From positions 34,814 through 98,813 of the forward strand of contig CAMVTO010000009.1 in assembly GCA_947170435.1 (NCBI GenBank): a stretch of 64,000 nt of DNA, in the 5' to 3' direction. Positions 8,141 to 17,396 of this stretch are shown piece by piece. Positions within the stretch are counted from its first letter, which is position 1; the number at the start of each line of letters is the position of its first letter. The notes under the pieces were generated by a model that saw nothing but the letters and a program-made list of their open reading frames with translations, searched no databases and had not been told where the DNA came from. This DNA comes from an uncultured Clostridia bacterium (GTDB lineage: Bacteria; Bacillota; Clostridia; Oscillospirales; Oscillospiraceae). A program made the translations under genes and the position numbers.

Positions 8141-9364
8141 ATTTGCCGCGGCTTCGCCCGCGGCTTTTCCCGTTGCCCACGCGATTTGCAGATTGAATCC
8201 GCCGGTGTAAGCGTCCACGTCCAGCACCTCGCCCGCAAAGTACAGGTTCTCCACCAGCTTTGACGCCATGGTGTTCGGATTCACCTCACTCACCTTGACG
8301 CCGCCGGAGGTGACGATCGCCTCCTCCACGGGACGCGTGCCGGTGACGGCGATCTCAAAGTGCTTCAGGGTCTCCAGCAGCCGTCTGCGCTGTTCTTTCG
8401 TAATGACGTTCGCCTTGGTATTGGACGGAATCCCCGTGCGGCGCACGATCACGGGGATCATGCTGCGCGGTACCAGCCCGCCGAGAACATTGTCAAAATC
8501 CTGATTGCTGCGCTCGGAAAAATCGCGCAGCAGCCGCTCGTCCAGCTTTTTCTCGTCCAGCGCGGGCTTTAAGTCAATGCTGAGGCGATAACTGTCCCGG
8601 TCAAAGTCCCGTATATGCGCACTCGCCGAGAGCACCAGCGGTCCGCTGACGCCGAAATGGGTAAACAGCATCTCCCCCAGCTCCTGATAGACAACCTTGC
8701 CCTTTTGGTTCCGCGCTGTCAGCGTGACGTTCCGCAGGGACAGCCCTTGCATAGCGGCGCAGTCGGGATCGTCGCTTGTGAGCGGCACCAGCGAACCGCG
8801 CTGCGGCACAATGGTGTGTCCCGCCTGCTTTGCGAGGCGGTAGCCGTCGCCGGTGCTGCCGGTGGCAGGGTACGATACGCCGCCGGTGGCAACGATCACC
8901 GCCTCTGCTGCGTAGCGCTCGGTGAGGCTCTTCACGCCCACGGCGCGCCCATCCTTGAGAAGAAGCGCCTCCGCGCGGTCACGCACCATGCGCACGCCCA
9001 AGCGCTTCAGCTCCCGCTCCAGCGCGCCGCTGATGTCAAAGGAGCGGTCGCTGACCGGATAGACGCGCTTGCCGCGCTCCACCTTCAGCGGCACGCCCAG
9101 CGACTCAAAAAACGCCATGGTGTCGCGTCCCTCCCAGCGGGAAAACGCACTGTAGAGAAACCGCCCGTTGCGGGGCACATGGGCGATCAGCTCATCGCAC
9201 GCGCTGTCGTTGGTCACGTTGCAGCGGCCCTTGCCCGTGATGTTCAGTTTTTTGCCCAGCCGTTCGTTTGGCTCGAGCAGCGTGACGGCCGCGCCTGCGC
9301 GCGCGGCGCTGATCGCAGCCATCATTCCGGCGGCGCCGCCGCCGATCACCAGTATGTCAGTCAT
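8120..9364 (-). CDS. BaiN/HI0933-family FAD-dependent oxidoreductase
   Basis: The 414-residue flavoprotein of the HI0933/YhiN/BaiN family begins with a Rossmann FAD motif (VIGGGAAGMMAA). It has the family hallmark KKLNITGKGRCNVTN, ATGGVSYPATGSTGDGY, and a C-terminal FAD-contact region (FAGEVLDVDAYTGGFNLQ). The physiological substrate is uncertain for most members; BaiN itself reduces bile-acid intermediates, but most homologues do not act there. I chose ATG 9364 with GGAAGG upstream; a TTG at 9379 is the alternative. The start overlaps the upstream regulator by 8 bases. The stop lies in the terminator loop. Confidence 0.9.
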   Translation of the reverse strand: MTDILVIGGGAAGMMAAISAARAGAAVTLLEPNERLGKKLNITGKGRCNVTNDSACDELIAHVPRNGRFLYSAFSRWEGRDTMAFFESLGVPLKVERGKRVYPVSDRSFDISGALERELKRLGVRMVRDRAEALLLKDGRAVGVKSLTERYAAEAVIVATGGVSYPATGSTGDGYRLAKQAGHTIVPQRGSLVPLTSDDPDCAAMQGLSLRNVTLTARNQKGKVVYQELGEMLFTHFGVSGPLVLSASAHIRDFDRDSYRLSIDLKPALDEKKLDERLLRDFSERSNQDFDNVLGGLVPRSMIPVIVRRTGIPSNTKANVITKEQRRRLLETLKHFEIAVTGTRPVEEAIVTSGGVKVSEVNPNTMASKLVENLYFAGEVLDVDAYTGGFNLQIAWATGKAAGEAAANDSKKEA

Positions 9365-10220
9365 CCTCAGCCTTCCCAAAAATCGAGAACTGTTCCCACA
9401 CGCGCTCCAGCTCCGTGAAGCTGGCGGAAACGTCCGTTCCCTTCTTGCGCGCCGCAGCCAGAATGAGCGCGTTGAGCATGCTCATGGGCGCGGCGAGAGA
9501 ATCCACAAACGAGATCATCTCATTGTGCACCAACAGCGCACACTCCGCCACCCGCGCGAGGGGGGACAACTCGCTGTCCGTCAGCCCCACGATGGTCGCG
9601 CCGCGATCACGGGCGAACTGGATGGTCTTGAGCGCCAGCTCCGAGTAGCGTGGGAAGCAGATGGCGAATACCACGTCCCCCGGCCCTACGCGGAAAATCT
9701 GGTCAAAGGTGCCGGCAGCGCCGCCGGATACCAACGTCACGTTGTCGTAGATCAGGCGAAAGTAGAAGTTGAGATACCCCGCGAGGAACGACGACGAGCG
9801 GAAGCCCACGATGTACAGCCGCCGCGCCTGGGACATCACGTCCACCAGCCGTTCAAACTCCGCGGCGTCGGTCTGGTCGATGGCCATGCGGATCTTCTCC
9901 ATGTCCCGGTGCAGCACATTGGTCATCAGATCCGAGCCGGAAAGCACGCCGTCCGACGCTTGGATGCGCTGGATGGAGGTGAGCTTGCCGCGGATCATCT
10001 CCTGCAAGGCCCGCTGCATGCTGGGGTAGCCGTCGTAGCCAAGCTGCGTGGCAAAGCGCACAACTGTGGACTCGCTGACCTGCACGGTCTTGCCGAGGCG
10101 GCTCGCGGTCATAAACGCCGCCTTGTCGTAGTTTTCCAGAATGTAGTGCGCAATCAGCTTCTGCCCCTTGGAAAAGCTGATCATGTTCTTCTCGATGGTA
10201 TGTAAAATGTTCTTCGCCAT
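9357..10220 (-). CDS. RpiR/MurR-family transcriptional regulator (HTH + SIS)
   Basis: The 287-residue protein has an N-terminal RpiR helix-turn-helix (ESTVVRFATQLGYDGYPSMQ, residues ~40-60). A sugar-isomerase (SIS) domain follows from ~120 on, with the VGFRSSSFLAGY and ALKTIQFARDRGATIVGLTD segments. Such regulators sense phosphorylated sugars. No sugar operon is adjacent, so the target is unknown. ATG 10220 has AGGAAAG six bases upstream, and that ribosome site overlaps the rluB stop. A TTG at 10253 is unlikely because it lies inside rluB. Confidence 0.9.
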   Translation of the reverse strand: MAKNILHTIEKNMISFSKGQKLIAHYILENYDKAAFMTASRLGKTVQVSESTVVRFATQLGYDGYPSMQRALQEMIRGKLTSIQRIQASDGVLSGSDLMTNVLHRDMEKIRMAIDQTDAAEFERLVDVMSQARRLYIVGFRSSSFLAGYLNFYFRLIYDNVTLVSGGAAGTFDQIFRVGPGDVVFAICFPRYSELALKTIQFARDRGATIVGLTDSELSPLARVAECALLVHNEMISFVDSLAAPMSMLNALILAAARKKGTDVSASFTELERVWEQFSIFGKAEDD

Positions 10221-10230
10221 GCCGTCTTTC

Positions 10231-10938
10231 CTAGCTTTCGTTGAATTTCGCAACTTCCTGTGCCGTCAAATACCGCCATTTGCCCACCGGCAGATCACCC
10301 AACGTCAGCGTGTGCTCCGCCACGCGCTTAAGCCGCCTGACATGCAGCCCCACCGCCGCGCACATGCGGCGGATCTGGCGATTCTTGCCCTCGTGAATGG
10401 TGATGGACAGCTCCGCCGTCTCGCGACCAGTGCGCAGTGTCTCCACCTGCGCGGGATGAATGGATTCGCCGTCAATGGCGGTGAGCGAAGTGAGCTTTTC
10501 CGCCGCGCCGCGCACGTCACCCGCGACGCTGACACGGTAGATCTTGTTCACCTCATGCTTCGGGTGCAGGATACGCTGCATCCAAGCGCCGTCGTCAGTG
10601 AACAGCAACATGCCCTCGGAGTTGAGATCGAGCCGGCCCACGGGTACGACCCGCGCGCCGCAGTCCGCCACCAGCTCCGCCACCGTGGGCCGCCCGCGCT
10701 CATCCGCGAGCGTGCAGACGTAGCCCCGGGGCTTGTTGAGCATCAGATAGTGCCGCTGCTGCGGCCGCGGCAGCGACTTGCCATCCACGGCAATCGCGTC
10801 CCGCTCCGGATCGGCAGAGCACCCCAGTGACGCCGTGACTCCGTTCACCGTCACGCGTCCTGCCTCGATCCAGCTCTCCGCCGTACGGCGGGAGCAGAGG
10901 CCTGCGGAAGCGATCAGTTTTTGCAAACGCTGTTCCAT
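10231..10938 (-). CDS. RsuA/RluB-family pseudouridine synthase
   Basis: The 235-residue enzyme isomerises a specific uridine in rRNA. An S4 RNA-binding domain comes first (MEQRLQKLIASAGLCSRR), then the pseudouridine synthase core. The catalytic Asp is D104 in GRLDLNSEGMLLFTDDG. The family assignment is certain. The choice between RluB (23S) and RsuA (16S) rests on neighbours: beside scpA/scpB and dacF it is usually annotated RluB. It starts 9 bases after the carboxypeptidase stop. Confidence 0.93.
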   Translation of the reverse strand: MEQRLQKLIASAGLCSRRTAESWIEAGRVTVNGVTASLGCSADPERDAIAVDGKSLPRPQQRHYLMLNKPRGYVCTLADERGRPTVAELVADCGARVVPVGRLDLNSEGMLLFTDDGAWMQRILHPKHEVNKIYRVSVAGDVRGAAEKLTSLTAIDGESIHPAQVETLRTGRETAELSITIHEGKNRQIRRMCAAVGLHVRRLKRVAEHTLTLGDLPVGKWRYLTAQEVAKFNES

Positions 10939-10947
10939 GTCGCGCTC

Positions 10948-12066
10948 CTAGTGCCGCGCGCTGAAGATCGCGCGCAGCTGCTCTGATAAAGTGATTCTTT
11001 TGACCGGCTCCGCCGCCGGCACCGCAGACGCCGCCACCAGCGGCACGCTTCCAAGCTCCGCGCCGTCCAACAGCACGCGGAGCGTGCCCAGCGGCTGCAT
11101 CGCGCTAACGGGCGCCGTCACTGTCTCCGGCGCATCCACGCACAGCGTCAGCGAATCGTCTGGCGCGATCGCGCAGGAAAACGTCTCCGCCGCGACCAGC
11201 GGTACAGCGCTCACCGCGCCGCCTTGCACCGTACACATTGAATAGGCTTTGCCGCGCTGTACGGCTCTCTCCGCCCGATACTGCGAAAAGCCGTAGTCAT
11301 AGAGCGCCCTGTGGTCATCCCAGTCGCTGCTGTCATGCAGTGTGACGGCGACAAGGCGCAATCCGTCGCGCTCGGCACAGGTCACCAGCGTGCGCCCGGC
11401 GGTGCCGGTGTACCCGGTCTTCCCGCCGACGCAGCCCTCCACCGCGCCGAGCAGCTTATTGTGATTTTTCATGGTGCGCACGCCCGCCTTTACTGTCCGC
11501 GCCGAAACGATCTGCGCGAACGTCGGGTCGTCCATGGCGCACGCCATCAGCCGCGCCATATCAAGCGCGCAGGAATAGTGTCCCTTGGCGTCCAGCCCGC
11601 TGGGATTTGCAAACGCTGTGTGCGTCATCCCCAGCACCGCGGCAGTGTCGTTCATGCGCTGCACAAACGCCGCCGTACCGCCGTCGCCGCCGCAGTAGTC
11701 CGCGATGCACTCCGCCGCGTCGTTGCCAGAAGGCAGCATCAGCCCGTAGAGCAGCTCCTCCATCGTGAGCGTTTCGCCCTCCTCAAGGTACATGGACGAG
11801 CCTTCCTTGAGATGCTCGCGCTTGACCGTCACCACGTCGGTGAGTCGGCTCATGCGCAGGGCGGTCAGCGCGGTCATGATCTTCGTGGTGCTGGCGATGG
11901 GCAGCTCATCGGTCTCCTTCTGTGCGAGCAGCACGCGTCCACTGTCCGCGTCCAGCAGCACATAGGCGGACGCGGAAACCGCCGGCGCAGCGTCACAGGG
12001 GACGCAGAGCGCCAGCGTAACGCAGGCAAGGACCAGACATAACAATCTACGCGCGGTGCAGGGCAT
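10948..12066 (-). CDS. D-alanyl-D-alanine carboxypeptidase (PBP5/DacF type)
   Basis: The 372-residue S11 peptidase trims the terminal D-Ala of peptidoglycan stem peptides. A signal peptide spans residues 1-27. The catalytic triad motifs are SxxK at S59-TTK62, SGN in MLPSGNDAAE (~118) and KTG in VGGKTGYTGTAG (~215). A C-terminal beta domain and an amphipathic tail (LSEQLRAIFSARH) suggest membrane attachment. ATG 12066 has AAGGAG 7 bases upstream. The gerW neighbour suggests a sporulation-linked member such as DacF, but this is inference. Confidence 0.93.
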   Translation of the reverse strand: MPCTARRLLCLVLACVTLALCVPCDAAPAVSASAYVLLDADSGRVLLAQKETDELPIASTTKIMTALTALRMSRLTDVVTVKREHLKEGSSMYLEEGETLTMEELLYGLMLPSGNDAAECIADYCGGDGGTAAFVQRMNDTAAVLGMTHTAFANPSGLDAKGHYSCALDMARLMACAMDDPTFAQIVSARTVKAGVRTMKNHNKLLGAVEGCVGGKTGYTGTAGRTLVTCAERDGLRLVAVTLHDSSDWDDHRALYDYGFSQYRAERAVQRGKAYSMCTVQGGAVSAVPLVAAETFSCAIAPDDSLTLCVDAPETVTAPVSAMQPLGTLRVLLDGAELGSVPLVAASAVPAAEPVKRITLSEQLRAIFSARH

Positions 12067-12115
12067 CAAACCACTCCTTTTTCACAAGTAGTGATAGTAT
12101 GCCCCGCCTGACGCA

Positions 12116-12505
12116 TCAATAGATGCCTTTTTCTTCCTTTTTCTTGGCGATATAGCCGTCCACGCGATCCATGACCTCCGGTACCATGTCCAGGATGCGA
12201 TCCACCGGACCCATGGACGGCACCGCCACCGGCACCACGCGGGTCACACCGTCCTTGATGATGAGAAAGCTGACCGGATCAATCTTGACGCCCGCCGCGC
12301 CCGCGCCGCCGAACTTGTCCACGGTCTTGCCGTAGTCGCTGCCGCCGGTGCCGAAGCCGAAGCTGACGCGGGAAATGGGGATCACCGTCACGCCGTCCGG
12401 CGTGGTGATCGGCTCGCCGATGATGGAGTTGGTGTCCACCATCTCGCGGATCTTGGTCATGGTGGTCTCCATGAGTTCGCTCAAGGGCTTGTTTTCGTTT
12501 GCCAT
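12116..12505 (-). CDS. gerW: GerW/YtfJ family sporulation protein
   Basis: The 129-residue protein matches GerW/YtfJ: an N-terminal helix, then NSIIGEPITTPDGVTVIPIS and a Gly-rich FGFGTGGSDYG. It ends in a charged KKKEEKG tail. YtfJ/GerW localises to spores and is needed for normal germination in Bacillus. ATG 12505 lies 9 bases from AAGGGAG; an ATG two codons earlier is too close to it. It follows the DUF2953 gene, its usual partner. Confidence 0.93.
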   Translation of the reverse strand: MANENKPLSELMETTMTKIREMVDTNSIIGEPITTPDGVTVIPISRVSFGFGTGGSDYGKTVDKFGGAGAAGVKIDPVSFLIIKDGVTRVVPVAVPSMGPVDRILDMVPEVMDRVDGYIAKKKEEKGIY

Positions 12506-12520
12506 AGTCATTCTCCCTTC

Positions 12521-13210
12521 TTATGCGCTCTTTTGTTCGGTGTCGTTGGTATTCTTCTCCGGCGCAGCCCGATGTGCGGGCGCGTCGTGCTTGTGCGCTT
12601 TCTTGAACCGCAGGAACCATTTTCCCAGCGGAAGAATCAACGTAAAGGCAATCGCAAACAGATCGCCCAGCCGCAGTGATACGCCAAGCGTACCCACCGC
12701 CATCGGAAGCTCCCGTTCGTAGTCTATGCGCAGGTGGATACCCGGATCGGGCACGTCGAAGGTCTCCTCTACCTTCGGCATCAGCGCGAACACAGCCGCG
12801 TTCAGCGCGCCAAACAGCACCGCCGTATCCGCAGGATCGTAAGTGCCGACGGTGACGGTCACGTCGAGCGGGTCGATGCGTGTTCTGCGGCACGCCCGGC
12901 GCGCTGTCGCGCGCAGCGCGGCAAGCGCCGTCTCCAGCAGGTCAAGGATGTCGTCCAGCGTAGGTTTCGGGATAGAGAGTGCCTTCTTTGGCTTTTTCTC
13001 CTTTGGTTCTTCCTCCGTGGCCTTCTCTTCCTTGGGAGGCTTCTCCTTCTTTGGCTTTTTTTCTTTTCCCGGGAAAACCGTCAGCTTCAGCACGCCCAGG
13101 CGCAGCCGCACGCGCAGTTCTTCCCCAAAGGAGACGACCGCGCCGAGGCGCAGAAAGCCCAGCAGCAGAAAAATCAGCAGAATGATGCCGATGATCTTCA
13201 GCGCCGTCAT
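12521..13210 (-). CDS. DUF2953 membrane-anchored protein
   Basis: The 229-residue protein has one N-terminal membrane helix (residues 5-22). A Lys/Glu/Pro-rich linker (KKPKKEKPPKEEK..., ~50-78) and a helical DUF2953 region follow. A short hydrophobic segment near 188-200 and a charged tail end it. DUF2953 genes lie beside ytfJ/gerW across spore-forming Firmicutes, which suggests a sporulation role; biochemistry is unknown. GGAGG precedes the ATG. Confidence 0.85.
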   Translation of the reverse strand: MTALKIIGIILLIFLLLGFLRLGAVVSFGEELRVRLRLGVLKLTVFPGKEKKPKKEKPPKEEKATEEEPKEKKPKKALSIPKPTLDDILDLLETALAALRATARRACRRTRIDPLDVTVTVGTYDPADTAVLFGALNAAVFALMPKVEETFDVPDPGIHLRIDYERELPMAVGTLGVSLRLGDLFAIAFTLILPLGKWFLRFKKAHKHDAPAHRAAPEKNTNDTEQKSA

Positions 13211-13238
13211 GGCAGCCGCCTCCTCTCAACGTGGTATC

Positions 13239-13913
13239 TTATCCATTCAGGTCGTCCAGCGTGGTCTGATCCGCGTCCTCCGGTTCCTCCGGCAGTTCCT
13301 CGGTCTCGGATGCGCCTGCGGGCTCGCTCTCGGCCAGCTCTCCCGAAAGGTCGGGCGCGCCTCCGACGCCGATACGCAGCTGACCGTCCGCCTCGATGCC
13401 CGGCATCTCCGGCAGCTCCTCCAGCGAGCCAAGATGGAACACGCGCAGGAACTCCTTGGTCGTGCGATACAGGTGGGGCCGTCCCGGCACCTGCAGACGC
13501 CCGCACTCCTCGATGAGCTTGCGCTCAAGCAGCAGGCTCATGGTGTAGGAGCTGTCCACGCCGCGCACCTGATCGACGTAGGCGCGAGTGGTGGGCTGGT
13601 AGTAGGCGATGATCGTCAGCACCTCCAGCGCGGGCTGAGACAGCTTCGCGCTCTTGCGAATCTCAAACGCCTTGCGGATCACATCCGCATAGTCCGGCGC
13701 GGAGCAGAGCTGCCAGCTCTGATCCATTCGCGTCAGGCGCACGCCGCGGCGGTTGTAGGCATAGTGGTCACCCAGTTTTTGCAGCAGCGTCTCTGCCGTG
13801 TCTTTATCCAAATCCAGCGCGAGGCAGATGCGGTCGATGTGCACCGGTTCGCCGGAGGCGAAGAGGATCGCCTCCATCGCCGCCTCAAGCTCTCGTAAAT
13901 CCATAGAAGCCAA
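13239..13913 (-). CDS. scpB: Segregation and condensation protein B
   Basis: ScpB is the winged-helix kleisin-interacting subunit of the SMC condensin. The 224 residues begin MASMDLRELEAAMEAILFASGEPV and include LEVLTIIAYYQPTTRAYVDQVRGVDS, both diagnostic. The C-terminal ~50 residues are acidic and disordered. The start is read as TTG 13913 because AGGAG lies 8 bases upstream; the ATG three codons in is too far from it. It follows scpA with a 12-base gap. Confidence 0.95.
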   Translation of the reverse strand: MASMDLRELEAAMEAILFASGEPVHIDRICLALDLDKDTAETLLQKLGDHYAYNRRGVRLTRMDQSWQLCSAPDYADVIRKAFEIRKSAKLSQPALEVLTIIAYYQPTTRAYVDQVRGVDSSYTMSLLLERKLIEECGRLQVPGRPHLYRTTKEFLRVFHLGSLEELPEMPGIEADGQLRIGVGGAPDLSGELAESEPAGASETEELPEEPEDADQTTLDDLNG

Positions 13914-13925
13914 CTTGATTTCTCC

Positions 13926-14714
13926 TTACAGCGCCAGCGTCTCCGGCGCGTCCTTATCATAGTCCACCGTGCAGTCAGTGTCCGAGCCCGCGAGCCGGAT
14001 CACCTTCGCCTTGCACAGCTCCAGCACGGCGATGAACGTTGCCACCACCTCACTGCGCGTGCGGCTGCCACGAAACAGCAGCAAAAACCGCGTGATGCCG
14101 AAGCCCTTGAGCCGGTCGATGATCTCGTGCGCCTTGTCCGCCACCGAGTACGGCTCTCGCTTGACAATCTCATTGAACGCGCCGCGATCCGGCGGCGCCA
14201 TGCGTTCGGAGCGATCCACCACGGCGTTCATCGCACCCAGCAGATCCTCCGGCGCGTGATCGTACTCGTACACCGCCCCAGGCTCCGCCGTGGTCTCCGG
14301 CGGACGGGTCATGGTGTTGCGCCCGAACTCGCTCAGCGCTGCCATGGTCTCCGTCAGCATCTTGACGCGCAGATAGGTGTCCTTCTGCTGGCGCTCCTGC
14401 AAGGCGCTGATGAGCTCGTCCATCTCGTTTTTCGCTTCCTCATCCTCTACGGACACCAGCATGCGGGACTTGATAAACATCAGGTGCGAGGCCATGATGA
14501 TGAACTCGCTCGCCACATCCAGATCCAGTTTCTTGCGCTGCTCGATGTAGGCAAGATACTGGTCGAGGATCAGCGAGATCGAGATGTTCTGAATTTCAAT
14601 TTTGTTCTTGGAGAGCAGAAACAGGATCAGATCGAGCGGACCTTCAAAGTCCTGCAGCTGTTCCTCATTGCGCTCCTGCACCACGCTCTCCAGCTTGAAA
14701 ATGGGATTGTCCAT
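13926..14714 (-). CDS. scpA: Segregation and condensation protein A
   Basis: ScpA is the kleisin that bridges SMC heads. The 262 residues include the family motif DFEGPLDLILFLLSKNKIEI near residue 22 and LDLDVASEFIIMASHLMFIKS (~78). A C-terminal winged helix (FLLLFRGSRTRSEVVATFIAVLELCK) ends it. It lies between a site-2-type protease gene and scpB, a standard Firmicutes order. Confidence 0.96.
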   Translation of the reverse strand: MDNPIFKLESVVQERNEEQLQDFEGPLDLILFLLSKNKIEIQNISISLILDQYLAYIEQRKKLDLDVASEFIIMASHLMFIKSRMLVSVEDEEAKNEMDELISALQERQQKDTYLRVKMLTETMAALSEFGRNTMTRPPETTAEPGAVYEYDHAPEDLLGAMNAVVDRSERMAPPDRGAFNEIVKREPYSVADKAHEIIDRLKGFGITRFLLLFRGSRTRSEVVATFIAVLELCKAKVIRLAGSDTDCTVDYDKDAPETLAL

Positions 14715-14723
14715 GAATCGTCC

Positions 14724-15380
14724 TCAGGTAAAGATCAGATTGACCAACGCGTTGTAAACGCCGCTGACCGCGCGGCCCAGAAAACCATCCAGCGCGCCGA
14801 AGAAGATCAGCGCATAGAGAAGCATCACGCCGTAACGCTCATAATACATGAGCTTTTCGTACGCCGCGTCCGGCAGCACAGCAAAAAGCACCTTGGAGCC
14901 GTCCAGCGGCGAGATGGGAAGCAGATTAAAGACGCCGAGGCCCACGTTCATCTGCGCCAGCAGCAGCAAAAAGCCGTAAAACCAGCCCCACGCCGCCGTG
15001 TCCGCCGGGCCGTAGAGCACCGCCTTCGCCCCCAGCAGCGCAAGGAACGCAAAGACCAGGTTCGATACCGGCCCTGCCAACGCGGTGAGCGCCATACCCT
15101 GCTTGGGGTGCTTGAAATAACGCATATCCACCGGCACGGGCTTTGCCCAGCCGAAGCCAAGCGTCAGCATTGCCGCAAGCCCCAGCCAGTCAATGTGGTG
15201 CAGCAGGTTGAGGCTCAAGCGGTGCATAGACTTCGCCGTGGGGTCGCCCAGCGCGTAGGCGGTCAGACCGTGACAGGTTTCGTGCACCGTCAGGCACAGC
15301 AGCACCGCCATGAGTCGCAGCGCCGCGCGAAGCATCGCCGTGGTGTCCAGCGCGTTCCAAAAATTCACAAAAGCGTCCAA
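14724..15380 (-). CDS. M50-family site-2-protease-like membrane protein
   Basis: This polytopic protein has the zinc HExxH motif as HETCH in LTVHETCHGLTAYALGD, and the second metal-ligand motif as NLLPISPLDGSK. At least four membrane helices are visible. This subgroup (YwhC/YydH-like) lies upstream of scpA in many Firmicutes; its substrates are unknown. The ATG at 15422 lies only a few bases after the predicted transcription start and has no ribosome site. TTG 15380 is preceded by GGGAG and gives 218 residues, so I prefer it. Confidence 0.88.
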   Translation of the reverse strand: MDAFVNFWNALDTTAMLRAALRLMAVLLCLTVHETCHGLTAYALGDPTAKSMHRLSLNLLHHIDWLGLAAMLTLGFGWAKPVPVDMRYFKHPKQGMALTALAGPVSNLVFAFLALLGAKAVLYGPADTAAWGWFYGFLLLLAQMNVGLGVFNLLPISPLDGSKVLFAVLPDAAYEKLMYYERYGVMLLYALIFFGALDGFLGRAVSGVYNALVNLIFT

Positions 15381-15426
15381 CGCAGTTTCTCCCGTGCCGC
15401 CGCGCAAGCTGTCGCACGGCATACTT

Positions 15427-15465
15427 TAACTAAGTTAGTATATCATCCCCGGATTTCTTTTACAA
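15427..15465 (-). promoter_or_regulatory. Promoter with palindrome for the M50-scpA-scpB operon
   Basis: TTGTAA (15460-15465), a 17-base spacer and TATACT (15437-15442) form a promoter on the minus strand. The 11-base palindrome TAACTTAGTTA (15427-15437) lies at the expected start site and may be an operator. Confidence 0.6.
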
Positions 15466-15499
15466 GTCAATTCTGCAATTTTTCTTGCATATGACTTGC

Positions 15500-15535
15500 A
15501 AAAAAAAGCCGCGGCGACTGCCGCGGCCTTTTTTT
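15500..15535. terminator. Terminator after tsf
   Basis: An 8-bp GC-only stem (GCCGCGGC repeated in inverse, loop of 4) is flanked by A-runs and T-runs. It terminates tsf and could work in both directions. Confidence 0.92.
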
Positions 15536-15547
15536 GATGGGATTTGT

Positions 15548-16468
15548 TTACTTCTTGAGGCCGGCGAGCGTCGCGATCTCGTCCGCAACGTTCTCCTGCT
15601 TCTTCTCGATGCCCTCGCCCTTTTCAAAGCGAACAGCGTCAACGAAAGTGACCTTGCCGCCAAGCGCCTTGGCAGCTTTCTCGGCATACTGCTCGACGCT
15701 GACGTCGCCGTCCTTGACAAACGCCTGCTGGAGCAGGCAGTTCTCGGAATAGAACTTATTCAGCTTGCCCTTGACGATGTTCTCCTTGACCTGCTGGGGC
15801 TTGGCAGCCATCTTCGGGTCGTTGTCCATCTGGGCGAGCATGATCTTCTTCTCTTCCTCGATGACCGCGTCCGTGACCTGGCTCTTGTCCCAGAAGCGGG
15901 GATTCAGCGCCGCGATCTGCATGGCCATGTCCTTGCCGATCTCGGTGGCGTCGATGCCACCCTCAACCTTGAGGTTGACGATGACGCCGATCTTGCCGCC
16001 GGCATGGATATAAGGCACGGAGGTGTTCTCCGCAAAGCGCGCAAAGCGGCGAACCTTGATGTTCTCGCCGATGACGAGCACCATCTCGTTCTGCTGCTCG
16101 AGCACGGTGCGCTCGCCGCCGTTGAACTGGCAGGCAAACAGTGCGTCGAGGTCGGCGGGATTCTCCTTCGCGACGGTCGCCGCGACGCCCTTGACAAAGT
16201 CCTGGAACTTCTCGTTCTTCCCAACGAAGTCGGTCTCGGCGTTGACCTCGACCGCGACGCCGATACCGTCGATAACGCCGGCGTAAGCCATGCCCTCGGC
16301 AGCGATGCGGCCGGCCTTCTTGGCGGAAGCCGCCATGCCCTTCTCACGCAGCCACTCAACGGCCTTATCCATGTCGCCATTGGATTCGGTGAGCGCCTTC
16401 TTGCAGTCCATCATGCCAACGCCGGTCATCTCGCGCAGCGTCTTGACATCCTGAGCGGTAAATGCCAT
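15548..16468 (-). CDS. tsf: Translation elongation factor Ts
   Basis: EF-Ts exchanges GDP on EF-Tu. The 306-residue protein starts MAFTAQDVKTLREMTGVGM (UBA-like domain) and contains the Tu-contact motif ETDFVGKN. A two-part core domain follows. ATG 16468 has GGAGG 8 bases upstream. It lies behind rpsB with a GC-rich hairpin in between, the usual rpsB-tsf operon. Confidence 0.97.
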   Translation of the reverse strand: MAFTAQDVKTLREMTGVGMMDCKKALTESNGDMDKAVEWLREKGMAASAKKAGRIAAEGMAYAGVIDGIGVAVEVNAETDFVGKNEKFQDFVKGVAATVAKENPADLDALFACQFNGGERTVLEQQNEMVLVIGENIKVRRFARFAENTSVPYIHAGGKIGVIVNLKVEGGIDATEIGKDMAMQIAALNPRFWDKSQVTDAVIEEEKKIMLAQMDNDPKMAAKPQQVKENIVKGKLNKFYSENCLLQQAFVKDGDVSVEQYAEKAAKALGGKVTFVDAVRFEKGEGIEKKQENVADEIATLAGLKK

Positions 16469-16508
16469 TTTCTTGTCCTCCAAATTTTATTTATCAGAAT
16501 CGTGAAAA

Positions 16509-16533
16509 CGGAGCGAGGCTTTGCCCCGCCCCG
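16509..16533 (-). terminator. Hairpin between rpsB and tsf (attenuator-like)
   Basis: An 11-bp stem with two G-U pairs and a 3-base AAA loop is followed by TTTTC on the minus strand. It sits 12 bases after the rpsB stop and 40 bases before tsf, so it could lower tsf expression relative to rpsB. Confidence 0.6.
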
Positions 16534-16544
16534 TCAAAGTGCAA

Positions 16545-17288
16545 TTAGGCTTCCGCCTCGGCTTCGCCCTCGGCCTTCTCAGCCACGGCGTCCTCCATGA
16601 CCTCGCCCTGCTTGCCTTCGATCATGGCGTTGGCCATGACGCCGGCGATGAGCTTGATGGCGCGGATGGCGTCATCGTTGCCGGGGATCGGGTAGTCGAT
16701 CTCGTCGGGGTCGCAGTTGGTGTCCGCGATGGCGACGACGGGAATACCCAGCTTGTGAGCCTCAGCGATGGCGTTGCGCTCCTTGCGTGTGTCGACGATG
16801 AACAGTGCGCCGGGGAGACGATTCATCTCCTTGACGCCGCCGAGGTACTTCTCGAGCTTCTCGATCTCGCCCATATGCTTCATGACTTCCTTCTTGGGCA
16901 GCATATCGAAGGTGCCGTCCTCCTGCATGCGCTTGAGCTGGTTGAGACGGTCCACGCGGGTACGCATGGTCTTGAAGTTGGTCATCATGCCGCCGAGCCA
17001 GCGGGCGTTGACATAGTACATGTTGCAGCGCAGCGCCTCGTCCTTGATGGCCTCCTGCGCCTGCTTCTTGGTACCGACGAACAGCAGGGTCTTGCCCTCC
17101 TCGGACAGGCCGCGCACGAAAGCATATGCCTCCTCAAGCTTCTTGACGGTCTTCTGCAGGTCGATGATATAAATGCCGTTGCGCTCCGTATAGATATAGG
17201 GAGCCATCTTGGGGTTCCAGCGACGGGTCTGATGACCGAAGTGGACGCCTGCTTCGAGCAGGGCTTTCATGGATACGACGTTTGCCAT
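16545..17288 (-). CDS. rpsB: 30S ribosomal protein S2
   Basis: S2 of 247 residues opens [28 protein letters not shown] and has [26 protein letters not shown] and the [10 protein letters not shown] motif. The tail is Ala/Glu-rich. ATG 17288 is preceded by AAAGGAG. A promoter is visible at 17397-17425, giving a leader of about 100 bases. Confidence 0.98.
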   Translation of the reverse strand: MANVVSMKALLEAGVHFGHQTRRWNPKMAPYIYTERNGIYIIDLQKTVKKLEEAYAFVRGLSEEGKTLLFVGTKKQAQEAIKDEALRCNMYYVNARWLGGMMTNFKTMRTRVDRLNQLKRMQEDGTFDMLPKKEVMKHMGEIEKLEKYLGGVKEMNRLPGALFIVDTRKERNAIAEAHKLGIPVVAIADTNCDPDEIDYPIPGNDDAIRAIKLIAGVMANAMIEGKQGEVMEDAVAEKAEGEAEAEA

Positions 17289-17396
17289 TGTTTGTTTCTC
17301 CTTTTGTTTTTGTTTTACCCTCCGGAAACTTCGCACTCTCCCCCGACCCTTGCGGGCAACCGGCGAAAAGTCCGTCTCCGTGCGGAATGCCCTGAT

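Noticed and set aside
17289..17396. Named ribosomal-protein leader before rpsB
   Set aside because: The leader is GC-rich and may fold, but I could not match it to a known leader class by eye.
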